Notes: generated from the letters alone by a model not told the origin. 11,751 nt of DNA from Methanobacterium sp. PtaB.Bin024 (GCA_002067065.1 MVPY01000022.1:1-11751), one strand, 5' to 3'. Positions 1-9,765 are shown, numbered from the stretch's first letter. A program made the numbers and translations.

Positions 1-1
1 A

Positions 2-1248
<1,247 letters not shown>

Positions 1249-1259
1249 GAGGGATAAAA

Positions 1260-2294
<1,035 letters not shown>

Positions 2295-2303
2295 TGGGGG
2301 TTT

Positions 2304-2510
<207 letters not shown>

Positions 2511-2514
2511 TAAT

Positions 2515-2769
<255 letters not shown>

Positions 2770-2786
2770 TTCAAGGAGGTTTACGT

Positions 2787-3735
<949 letters not shown>

Positions 3736-3740
<5 letters not shown>

Positions 3741-3777
3741 GTGTATAACACCTATACAACCTATTTTTTTATTTTTT
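3736..3777 (+). terminator. Stem-loop plus T-tract ending the mtr operon
   Basis: TATAGGTGT (3736-3744) and ACACCTATA (3748-3756) form a perfect 9-bp stem with a 3-base ATA loop, followed after 7 bases by T7 (3764-3770), an A, and T6 (3772-3777). The 5' arm contains the mtrH stop codon. Placement right at the operon end and the long T-tract make termination the natural reading; the hairpin may also protect the mRNA 3' end. Confidence 0.85.
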
Positions 3778-3869
3778 GAGAAAATTAGTTTAATGATTCT
3801 TTTTAATGAATGGTATTCGTTATTTCTAAAAATAATCAAAAGTTTCTTTTTCAGTTAGGAAAAAGGTAT

Positions 3870-3883
3870 GAAAACTTTATATA
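3870..3883 (+). promoter_or_regulatory. BRE/TATA promoter for the first antiporter/Usp cassette
   Basis: GAAAACTTTATATA matches the archaeal BRE-TATA consensus closely (A-rich BRE then TTTATATA at 3876-3883). A start site about 25 bases downstream, near 3905, would give a 5' leader of roughly 90 bases before the TTG at 3997. A second TATA-like stretch (AGTATATAT, 3955-3963) nearer the gene would give a leader of about 10-15 bases instead. The sequence alone does not decide between them. Confidence 0.6.
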
Positions 3884-3996
3884 GGTTGGATTCGTTAATT
3901 TGTTTTTTGATCATAACACTAATCTTTCAAAGATCTAAAATTAGTTAAGCATAAAGTATATATCTTGGAAAGCGGAAACCTTATTCCGGTGGTAAC

Positions 3997-5001
3997 TTGT
4001 TGGCAATAATCGCACTCATAGGTGTATTAGTAATTTCATTGATCATCGTAATCAAATCAGCAGATGTGTTTGTTGATAACTTAGTTGATATTGGTGGTGC
4101 TCTAGGAATTTCCCAGATAATACTGGGAGTAACTGCTTCTGCAATTGGAACTTCCCTACCTGAATTTGGATCAGCTGTGATAGCATCCTTATCTGGTAGT
4201 ACAGAATTAGGAGTTGGAACCGTAATTGGTTCAAACATCTGGAACATGGCAGGTATTCTGGGTATATCCGCTATTGTGGCAGGATCAATCCGCACGGGCA
4301 GTGAAGGACTGACTCGAGATTGGTTGATGACACTGGGAACTGGTTTAATTCTAATATTTTTCATGTTATTTGGCGATATAAACTGGACTGCAGCAGTGGT
4401 CATGATCGCAGCATACTGTTTATATTTATGGCTTTTAATCAAAGCTCAAAGGAAACATAGTGATGAAGATATTCAACATGAAGAAAAAGAATCGCAGGAT
4501 ATAGATGTAACTCCAGAAAAACATGAAAAAGATTCCAAAAAGGCCATCAATAAAAAATCAATTGCTTTTGTAATTATAGGATTTGTAGGGTTGGTTATTG
4601 GGTGTCGGTTGATGGTTTATAGTGGTGTTGGATTGGCAGAGATAGCAGGCATACCTGAAATGATAATGGGACTTTTCACATTGGCCATTGGTACCAGCAT
4701 ACCGGAATTGGTGGTGACTCTTTCTTCAGCCATGAAAGGGTTACATGATCTTTCCATTGGAACAGTATTGGGAAGTAACACATTCAATATCCTAATTGGA
4801 ATTGGAGTTCCTGCCCTAATAATGAGTGTGCCTGTGGAAAGACTTTCCTTAACCTTTGATGCACCGGTCATGATATTTGTGACAGTTTTATTATTTGTGC
4901 TCGTAAGGAAAGGCAACATGAAATTAAATAGAGTGGCAGGCGTAATATTATTGGTAACTTACATAGTTTATGCCTTTTTACGGATATTTATCCTTCCTTA
5001 A
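3997..5001 (+). CDS. CaCA-family Na+/Ca2+-type cation antiporter, copy 1
   Basis: A 334-residue membrane protein of the Ca2+:cation antiporter superfamily (Pfam Na_Ca_ex type), with two homologous halves. Alpha-1 repeat: GTSLPE at residues 51-56, followed by GSNIWN at 78-83. Alpha-2 repeat: GTSIPE at 232-237, followed by GSNTFN at 259-264. The Glu of each GTSxPE and the Asn/Ser of GSN correspond to the ion-binding positions known from this family. About ten hydrophobic segments are split by a charged cytoplasmic loop at 149-187 (QRKHSDEDIQHEEKESQDID...). The start is TTG at 3997 (another TTG follows at 4000), chosen because it aligns without gaps to copy 2 and lies 3 bases after the leader CCGGTGGTAA. 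The usp gene follows after 10 bases. The probable role is Na+- or H+-driven export of Ca2+ or a similar cation; the ion is not provable here. Confidence 0.9.
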   Translation: MLAIIALIGVLVISLIIVIKSADVFVDNLVDIGGALGISQIILGVTASAIGTSLPEFGSAVIASLSGSTELGVGTVIGSNIWNMAGILGISAIVAGSIRTGSEGLTRDWLMTLGTGLILIFFMLFGDINWTAAVVMIAAYCLYLWLLIKAQRKHSDEDIQHEEKESQDIDVTPEKHEKDSKKAINKKSIAFVIIGFVGLVIGCRLMVYSGVGLAEIAGIPEMIMGLFTLAIGTSIPELVVTLSSAMKGLHDLSIGTVLGSNTFNILIGIGVPALIMSVPVERLSLTFDAPVMIFVTVLLFVLVRKGNMKLNRVAGVILLVTYIVYAFLRIFILP

Positions 5002-5011
5002 GGTGAGTGAG

Positions 5012-5443
5012 ATGCACGAAAAGATAATAGTAGCTACTATGGGCGAATACATGGATGAAATAATGGAATATACGTTGGATATTATCCAGGAAAGAAAAAC
5101 AGAAGTAATAGGCATATATGTAGTGGAAACTTCTACACCTTTTTTGACCCCTAAAAAAGTTAAAGAAATGATGGCAACAGAATTAAGGGATCAGGGGGAA
5201 GAGATTCTGGAGAGCATGCGACAAGAATTTCAATCATCCAAACATTATATGATAAAATTTAAGAAGCTGTTGAGAGAGGGCGATCCAGCTGAAGAAATTG
5301 TAAAGGCTGCAGAAGAAGAAGGAGTCGACCTAATAATTTTGGGAACAGGGAAAGATTTCATAGATAAACGGTTACTTGGTAGTGTTTCTGAAAAAGTCGT
5401 TCACTCTGCTCCCTGCAACATAATGCTCATCAAAACAATTTAA
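5012..5443 (+). CDS. Universal stress protein (UspA-like), copy 1
   Basis: A 143-residue alpha/beta protein of the UspA fold. I use ATG 5012, preceded by AAGGTGAG (5000-5007) and aligning with copy 2; longer in-frame starts would overlap the antiporter gene. Seen: strand 1 HEKIIVATMG, strand EVIGIYVVET, a conserved TPFLTPKKVKEMM, then VDLIILGTGKDFIDKRLLGS, SVSEKVVHSAPC and a final strand NIMLIK. The phosphate loop reads G-x-G-x9-G-S rather than the usual G-x2-G-x9-G-S/T, and the Asp normally following strand 1 is replaced by Met in TMGEYMDE, so nucleotide binding may be altered. It lies 10 bases behind its antiporter and probably shares its transcript. A role as cytoplasmic regulator or sensor of the antiporter is inference. 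Confidence 0.88.
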   Translation: MHEKIIVATMGEYMDEIMEYTLDIIQERKTEVIGIYVVETSTPFLTPKKVKEMMATELRDQGEEILESMRQEFQSSKHYMIKFKKLLREGDPAEEIVKAAEEEGVDLIILGTGKDFIDKRLLGSVSEKVVHSAPCNIMLIKTI

Positions 5444-5463
5444 AATGGACATAGCTTATTCAA

Positions 5464-5478
5464 ATTTTCTATTTTTTA
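5464..5478 (+). terminator. T-rich candidate terminator after usp copy 1
   Basis: A T-rich run (ATTTTCTATTTTTTA) about 20 bases after the stop codon, without a clear hairpin. Archaeal RNA polymerase commonly terminates at such tracts. It would separate the two antiporter/Usp cassettes into two transcripts. Confidence 0.4.
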
Positions 5479-5601
5479 GGACAGGAATATAAGTTAAAAG
5501 TTAAAATAAAACTACTCTGATGAAACAAAATAAATAATAGTAATAATTTTCAGTCAATATGGATGATCATCACGAAGTCTCTGATATAAGAACATGGGAA
5601 C

Positions 5602-5612
5602 TCCGGTGGTAA
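5602..5612 (+). promoter_or_regulatory. Translation leader TCCGGTGGTAA shared by both antiporter genes
   Basis: The 11 bases TCCGGTGGTAA occur here and at 3985-3995, each ending one base before the non-ATG start codon (GTG at 5614, TTG at 3997). GGTGGT can pair with the 16S rRNA tail in place of GGTGAT with one G-U wobble, so it is probably the ribosome binding site of both genes. Its preservation in two otherwise diverged leaders suggests the duplication included the leader, or that it is under selection. Confidence 0.6.
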
Positions 5613-5613
5613 T

Positions 5614-6579
5614 GTGTTTGAAGTGATCATATTAGTTTTATCTTTAATTATATCATTGATTATTGTAATTAAAGCCGCTGATGTTTTTGTTGATAGTATA
5701 GTTGAAATTGGATTGGCCCTAGGCATATCTGAAATAATTTTAGGGGTCACAGCTTCAGCAGTGGGAACTTCTCTGCCAGAGTTCGGATCTGCAATGATTG
5801 CTATTTTAACAGGAAGCCCTGATGTGGGGGTAGGTTGTGCTATTGGGGCCAATGTATGGAATATTGCGGGAATATTAGGAATATCTGCAATATTTGCGGG
5901 GTTAATCACCACACAAAGTCAAGAAGTACGTAGAGATGGCTTAATGGCTTTTTTGACAACTTTAACTATAACTACAGCACTATTTTTAATAGGAGAAATT
6001 ACCTTTGTTGTAGGTATTGTTCTGATCATAATGTACGTTGTATACCTCTGGATCCTAATAAGAGCCCAAAAAAGCAGTAAAAGTAAAGATAGGGAAATGG
6101 AGTGTTGTGAAGCTGATAAAAACCTAGCTTTAAATAAAAAAACAATTTTAATGACAATTTTGGGACTATTTGGTTTAGCCATCGGTTGCAGAGCTATTGT
6201 TTACAGCACAGTGGAACTTTCTATAATGGCAAGTATTCCTGAGGTATTAGCAGGTATTCTCTTAGCATTCGGAACCACAGCCCCTGAATTTTTCACAGTT
6301 TTAACATCAGCTAAAAAAGGATTAAACAGTCTTGCTATAGGAACAGTCTTTGGGAGTAATATTTTCAACATCTTAATCGGCCTGGGAATCCCATCTTTAT
6401 TTGTTACTATTCCTGTTGAACCCATCACCATATATTTCGATGCACCTGTAATGGTATTCATGACTTTACTCCTCTTGTTTTTAATAAAGAGGGGAATGAA
6501 ACTTACCCGTGTAGAAGGAATTATTCTTGTAGCATCTTACATAATATATATAGTGACAAGACTAACTATTTTTAGTTGA
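5614..6579 (+). CDS. CaCA-family Na+/Ca2+-type cation antiporter, copy 2
   Basis: A 321-residue paralogue of the antiporter 1.6 kb upstream; by hand count about 71 of the first 100 residues are identical without gaps. The GTG start aligns exactly with the TTG of copy 1. Alpha-1 repeat: GTSLPE at 51-56, then GANVWN at 78-83 (Ala in place of the Ser of GSN). Alpha-2 repeat: GTTAPE at 220-225 (in place of GTSIPE), then GSNIFN at 247-252. The ion-ligand Glu residues are kept but neighbouring hydroxyl ligands differ, hinting at changed ion selectivity or coupling. The central loop (about 151-175) is shorter and holds a Cys pair (EMECCEAD). About ten membrane segments. Its own Usp gene follows after 33 bases. 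Confidence 0.9.
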   Translation: MFEVIILVLSLIISLIIVIKAADVFVDSIVEIGLALGISEIILGVTASAVGTSLPEFGSAMIAILTGSPDVGVGCAIGANVWNIAGILGISAIFAGLITTQSQEVRRDGLMAFLTTLTITTALFLIGEITFVVGIVLIIMYVVYLWILIRAQKSSKSKDREMECCEADKNLALNKKTILMTILGLFGLAIGCRAIVYSTVELSIMASIPEVLAGILLAFGTTAPEFFTVLTSAKKGLNSLAIGTVFGSNIFNILIGLGIPSLFVTIPVEPITIYFDAPVMVFMTLLLLFLIKRGMKLTRVEGIILVASYIIYIVTRLTIFS

Positions 6580-6612
6580 AATCATATAAGTGAAACTGGA
6601 TGTGTGATTAAG

Positions 6613-7035
6613 ATGTATGACAAAATATTGTTAACTACCATGGGCGAATACATGGATGAAATCATAGAACACACTTTAAACTTGATTCAGGGGGAAGCTG
6701 AAGTAATATGTATTTATGTAGTGGAAACATCTGTGCCATTTTTAACCCCCAAAAAGGTTAAAGAAATGATGATAGATGAGTTAACAGCCAAAGGCAAGGA
6801 TATTCTTGAGGACATGTCTAAAGGATTTGATAAACCAGGAATAACTTTTAGAGGATTGATGGTTGAAGGCAATCCTGCTGATGAGATAGTTAAAACAGCT
6901 ACCGATGAAGAGGTAGATGTTATCGTAATGGGCACAGGTAAAAGTATAGTAGACAAACATTTGCTGGGAAGTGTATCTGAAAAAGTGGTTCATTCTGCTC
7001 CATGTACTATTCTTCTGGTGAGAACTGCTAATTAG
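6613..7035 (+). CDS. Universal stress protein (UspA-like), copy 2
   Basis: A 140-residue UspA-fold protein, close paralogue of the Usp downstream of antiporter copy 1. I prefer ATG 6613 (MYDKILLTTMGEYMDE) over an in-frame GTG at 6604, because it aligns with copy 1 and has GTGTGAT 4 bases upstream. Shared blocks with copy 1: TMGEYMDE, PFLTPKKVKEMM, GSVSEKVVHSAPC. The phosphate loop is again shortened: GTGKSIVDKHLLGS (residues 107-120), and Met again replaces the usual Asp after strand 1. The gene has a 3-residue deletion around residue 76 relative to copy 1. It is likely co-transcribed with antiporter copy 2; a 26-base pyrimidine tract begins right after its stop codon. Confidence 0.88.
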   Translation: MYDKILLTTMGEYMDEIIEHTLNLIQGEAEVICIYVVETSVPFLTPKKVKEMMIDELTAKGKDILEDMSKGFDKPGITFRGLMVEGNPADEIVKTATDEEVDVIVMGTGKSIVDKHLLGSVSEKVVHSAPCTILLVRTAN

Positions 7036-7061
7036 TTCTTCCTTTTCTTTCCTTTTTTCCT
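7036..7061 (+). terminator. Pyrimidine-tract terminator after the second cassette
   Basis: 26 consecutive pyrimidines (7036-7061), including T4, T3 and T6 runs, start immediately after the usp stop codon. No stem-loop is evident. This fits the hairpin-independent, T-rich termination common in archaea. Confidence 0.55.
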
Positions 7062-7145
7062 AAATCCAAAATTCATTTCACAAGATTTATAACTATTTTA
7101 GATAAAACCTATTTTACAAGTTATAATTATGTAGTTATATTAATC

Positions 7146-7153
7146 CGGAGGGG
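7146..7153 (+). promoter_or_regulatory. Strong ribosome binding site pointing to a CTG start for the marker 14 gene
   Basis: CGGAGGGG is the best ribosome binding site in this leader, yet the nearest in-frame ATG is at 7205, more than 50 bases away. Six bases after it lies CTG (7160), in frame with the downstream gene and with no stop between. No in-frame ATG, GTG or TTG exists between the upstream stop (7124-7126) and 7205. TATA-like stretches (TTTATAA near 7086, TATAATTA near 7123) precede it. Confidence 0.5.
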
Positions 7154-7204
7154 ATTGTCCTGTCATTCTTAAAGAAACTATTAGGTCTGGGTCCTAAACC
7201 CATC

Positions 7205-8632
7205 ATGGCCAAGAGCAGATACATTACCATTGAAGACGCCAAAATGGCACCATTCACCAGGAAAACTGTAGGTCGAGGTTACGGTGCAAATCTGCGTCCT
7301 GATGAATATTACGTTGTGGCGTCGGTGGAGTTGGGAAACACCACCACTAAATGCATCCTCACTGCCACCAACCTCAACACCAGCCGAACCTATCTATTGG
7401 ATAAAACAGTGAAAATGACCAGGGATATCAGACCCCCTAAAAAGGGCGAAAAAGTCTTTGGAGAGACAGTTTGGCACGTTGAACTAACCAAAGAATCAGT
7501 AGCTGACTTGGTCAAGGACACAATCCTAGAATCTGTGAAACGTTCCCAGATAAGCATAGAAGATGATCTGGATTTCGTGGTTCGTTCAACTGGAGTCACC
7601 GCAGGGTTTGCATCCCCCAAAGAGGTGGGTGAACTCATCATTGCCCTGGCAGATGGTTGCCTGGATGCAGAGATACCACCAGGCAAAATGTCACCATCAA
7701 TTTCCAAGGAAAGCTTACCCAAAAAATTACAGGAATTCACATTACTGGATAAGGTAATGTTCGATGGGGCAGTGGTAAGTGTAATCCCCCCCACAGGAAG
7801 AGCTGTAGTAGCAAACGAAATGGAAGGAGAACTCGTAACTGCAGGTATAAAGGCAGGTGCAAAATGGACTGAAATTGATTACCGTAATCCATGTGTTTCA
7901 ATGGACTTTGGAACAACACTGGCCGGTAGAATTGTAAATAACGATGAACCATATGCCAAAACCATTGGAAACTTCTGTGGACTGGCAGGAGCGGTTGCTG
8001 ATTCCATAATAAGGGGAACAGAAAAGGTAGATAAACGTGGTGGTGCCGCCTTGGATCTGTATACAAAGGACATCCTCAAAAAAGCTGACTGGAAAGCAGC
8101 AGAAGAATTTGCCCAACGTGCCCATGAACACGTTGATATTCGCAAAGTTCCTGAAGGCAGAGAGAGATTTGGAACTGTACCCGTGGATCCTCAAGCTGCT
8201 TATGATGCAGGAACCACTCTTATTGGCTGTGACATTGGTAAAGACGGCGATGCTATTCCAGAACTCACTAAAATAGGTCATGAAATCATTGAATCAACAG
8301 ATGTCCACACATTATTTGCCACACTGGACCATGTTAGTGCTACGATTGTTAAAAGATTAATTGAAGAAGCTGCTGATGAGGGTGTCATTGAGGAAGGATC
8401 TGTCTTAGGAGTCACAGGCAGGGCAGGAATCACCGGCCGCAAACCAGAACTGATTTTAGAATTTGCCCAGCCTTATTTTGAAGATGTTTTATTTGTCTCA
8501 GATGCCCTGGCTATGGGTGCAGCAGTAATGGCTCGATGTATGAACTCCATGGGAACCCCCCACATACCACTTGGTGGTCGACAGGGAGGTCCATGTATAT
8601 TGGGACAGCGAAGGAAGTTACAGCAGAGATAA
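7205..8632 (+). CDS. Methanogenesis marker protein 14-type ASKHA-fold protein (DUF2114-like)
   Basis: 475 residues from the first ATG (490 if translation starts at CTG 7160, adding MSFLKKLLGLGPKPI). I recognise it as the methanogenesis marker 14 family, found in methanogens and of unknown biochemical role. Actin/Hsp70/sugar-kinase (ASKHA) signatures are visible: phosphate-1-like VASVELGNTTTKCILTA (38-54), phosphate-2-like VSMDFGTTLAGRIV (231-244), and an adenosine-loop-like LGVTGRAGITGRKP (401-414) followed by FVSDALAMGAAVMA. This suggests an ATPase or activase, perhaps in maturation of a methanogenesis enzyme; that is inference. The ATG at 7205 has no good ribosome binding site, whereas CTG 7160 has one. 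It lies between the antiporter cassettes and the regulator pair, as its own transcription unit. Confidence 0.82.
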   Translation: MAKSRYITIEDAKMAPFTRKTVGRGYGANLRPDEYYVVASVELGNTTTKCILTATNLNTSRTYLLDKTVKMTRDIRPPKKGEKVFGETVWHVELTKESVADLVKDTILESVKRSQISIEDDLDFVVRSTGVTAGFASPKEVGELIIALADGCLDAEIPPGKMSPSISKESLPKKLQEFTLLDKVMFDGAVVSVIPPTGRAVVANEMEGELVTAGIKAGAKWTEIDYRNPCVSMDFGTTLAGRIVNNDEPYAKTIGNFCGLAGAVADSIIRGTEKVDKRGGAALDLYTKDILKKADWKAAEEFAQRAHEHVDIRKVPEGRERFGTVPVDPQAAYDAGTTLIGCDIGKDGDAIPELTKIGHEIIESTDVHTLFATLDHVSATIVKRLIEEAADEGVIEEGSVLGVTGRAGITGRKPELILEFAQPYFEDVLFVSDALAMGAAVMARCMNSMGTPHIPLGGRQGGPCILGQRRKLQQR

Positions 8633-8692
8633 CTTATTTTAAAATGGTTATAAGTATTTTAATACAATAGAAATATAATGATAAAAAAGTTT

Positions 8693-8706
8693 AGAGATTA
8701 ATCTCT
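8693..8706. repeat. 14-bp perfect palindrome, possible operator
   Basis: AGAGATTAATCTCT reads the same on both strands. It lies in the 204-base gap between the marker 14 gene and the winged-helix gene, 61 bases after one and about 130 bases before the other. A run of T (8737-8743) follows. It could be a dimeric regulator site for the adjacent winged-helix protein or part of the upstream terminator. The rest of the gap is AT-rich with TATA-like CTTATATC at 8811-8818, and I see no gene in it. Confidence 0.4.
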
Positions 8707-8836
8707 GATCAATAGGTTGGTAAATTTAATCTCAAATTTTTTTGATATTATTAGGAACAATAAAAATAAGTGAAAAAGAGGATTATTTTAGTAATTAAAA
8801 TCATATTGATCTTATATCTTGAGATTTGTGATTGTC

Positions 8837-9124
8837 ATGAAAAGAATTTTATGGTACTTGATTGCTGGCAGTAAAGGGGGGGTTAACAGGGCCAGAATAA
8901 TCAAAAGCCTCTACAATAGGCCATATAATATCAATCAACTCTCAAAAGAGCTTAATCTTGATTATAAAACCATCAAACATCATATAAAAGTCTTGGAAGA
9001 TCATGACATAATCTTTAACTCCACTGGAAAGAAAAAGTATGGGGCAATGTACTTTTTATCAAATCGTATGGAGGAAAACTACTCCACATTCTTGGACATT
9101 TTGAGTAAAATGAAAACAGAATAA
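8837..9124 (+). CDS. Small winged-helix (ArsR-like) DNA-binding regulator
   Basis: A 95-residue protein from ATG 8837; an in-frame TTG at 8819 would add six residues, but TGTGAT at 8827-8832 precedes the ATG at a normal distance, and MKRILWYLIAGSKGGVNRARII is how this archaeal family normally begins. The winged helix-turn-helix is clear: IIKSLYNRPYNINQLSKELNLD, then recognition helix DYKTIKHHIKVLEDHDII (about 42-59) and a wing with STGKKKYG. No sensor domain and no cysteine is present, so metal sensing of the ArsR type is not supported. The glycine-rich membrane protein gene follows after 48 bases, apparently in the same operon, and may be its partner or target. Its own regulon is unknown. 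Confidence 0.85.
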   Translation: MKRILWYLIAGSKGGVNRARIIKSLYNRPYNINQLSKELNLDYKTIKHHIKVLEDHDIIFNSTGKKKYGAMYFLSNRMEENYSTFLDILSKMKTE

Positions 9125-9172
9125 GAAAATTTAACTAATTTGAATTACGAGTTAGAGTTTAGAGGTGACGAA

Positions 9173-9574
9173 ATGCTATCAGAAGGATATGGAGGGCCTG
9201 GTGGGGCTGGAGGACCTGGATATCATGGACAAAATGCAACTGGACCTGGTGGGGGTAATGGAACTGGAATGGGAATGATCCAATTTGATAATTCCCAACT
9301 GATCACAGTAGATATATTGCTGGGAATGGCCAACATCTGTCTGTTGTTGATTTTATTATACATGTACATTGGAAGCTACAGAAAATTTAAATCTCAATTC
9401 ACATTTGGACTGGTTGCCTTTGCTTTCCTCCTGTTAATACAGAATGTACTATTCACTGGATTTTTACTGGTTTACGAAGGATTCAAAGGTCCTGGAATGG
9501 GTGGTCCTATTTTCTTTTTAAACATGATAGAATTTTTCGCCCTTTCGGTACTGATCGGAGTAACCAAGGAATAA
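9173..9574 (+). CDS. Small three-helix membrane protein with glycine-rich N terminus, function unknown
   Basis: 133 residues from ATG 9173, which has AGAGGTGAC (9161-9169) upstream; a longer frame from 9140 lacks such a site. Residues 5-34 contain 16 glycines in a low-complexity segment (YGGPGGAGGPGYHGQNATG). Three hydrophobic helices follow: about 46-68 (ITVDILLGMANICLLLILLY), 76-101 and 112-130. A second glycine patch, FKGPGMGGP, lies between helices 2 and 3, and would be on the same side as the N terminus if there are three crossings. I do not recognise a named family. Being paired with a winged-helix regulator resembles archaeal regulator/membrane-protein modules where the membrane partner may sense or be controlled; this is inference. 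Confidence 0.72.
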   Translation: MLSEGYGGPGGAGGPGYHGQNATGPGGGNGTGMGMIQFDNSQLITVDILLGMANICLLLILLYMYIGSYRKFKSQFTFGLVAFAFLLLIQNVLFTGFLLVYEGFKGPGMGGPIFFLNMIEFFALSVLIGVTKE

Positions 9575-9620
9575 ATTCATTAACCTGATGAATAATTGGT
9601 GGGAGTTTAAAAAACCCACC
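9575..9620 (+). terminator. Two tandem hairpins after the membrane protein gene
   Basis: ATTCAT (9575-9580) pairs with ATGAAT (9588-9593), and GGTGGG (9598-9603) pairs perfectly with CCCACC (9615-9620) across an 11-base A/T-rich loop. The stems begin right at the stop codon. The T-content directly after is modest; stronger T-runs follow at 9680-9686 and 9693-9698, where termination may actually occur. The remaining gap to cobY is AT-rich, and I see no gene in it. Confidence 0.5.
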
Positions 9621-9733
9621 CTTTATCAAATAATGACCTGGATAGATGCACTTAGATGTCTAGATTGTACTTAGAACTATTTTTTTCCCTGATTTTTTAA
9701 TGTAATATGGTTTTTAAATATGAATTAAAAAGA

Positions 9734-9740
9734 TTTAAAA
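9734..9740 (+). promoter_or_regulatory. TATA-like box close to cobY, possible leaderless start
   Basis: TTTAAAA at 9734-9740 is centred about 29 bases before the cobY ATG (9766). With usual archaeal spacing, transcription would begin at or a few bases before the ATG. No ribosome binding site is visible just upstream of the ATG (TTATTTTATTAAC), so a leaderless message fits. An alternative box, TTTAAATA, lies at 9713-9720. Confidence 0.4.
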
Positions 9741-9765
9741 TGGAATACATAATTATTTTATTAAC

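Noticed and set aside
3981..4442. Minus-strand open frame of 153 codons opposite antiporter copy 1
   Set aside because: It is antisense to a clear transporter gene, with low-information Ile/Pro/Thr-rich composition typical of shadow frames; a similar one occurs opposite copy 2.
4970..5011. Longer start of usp copy 1 overlapping the antiporter gene
   Set aside because: The extra 14 residues are a shadow of the antiporter C-terminus region; ATG 5012 has its own ribosome binding site and aligns with copy 2.
7155..7172. Five-codon leader ORF TTG...TAA after CGGAGGGG
   Set aside because: The ribosome binding site is only one to two bases from the TTG, too close for initiation; the in-frame CTG at 7160 is better placed.
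7737..8281. Several minus-strand open frames opposite the marker 14 gene
   Set aside because: They mirror a strongly coding plus-strand gene, have no ribosome binding sites in sensible places, and match no family I recognise.
9140..9172. Longer N terminus for the glycine-rich membrane protein
   Set aside because: The TTG at 9140 has no ribosome binding site, while AGAGGTGAC stands just before ATG 9173 and would be coding in the longer form.
9650..9676. Near-repeat of ACTTAGA in the gap before cobY
   Set aside because: Two 7-base matches in AT-rich sequence are expected by chance and there is no third copy or regular spacing.
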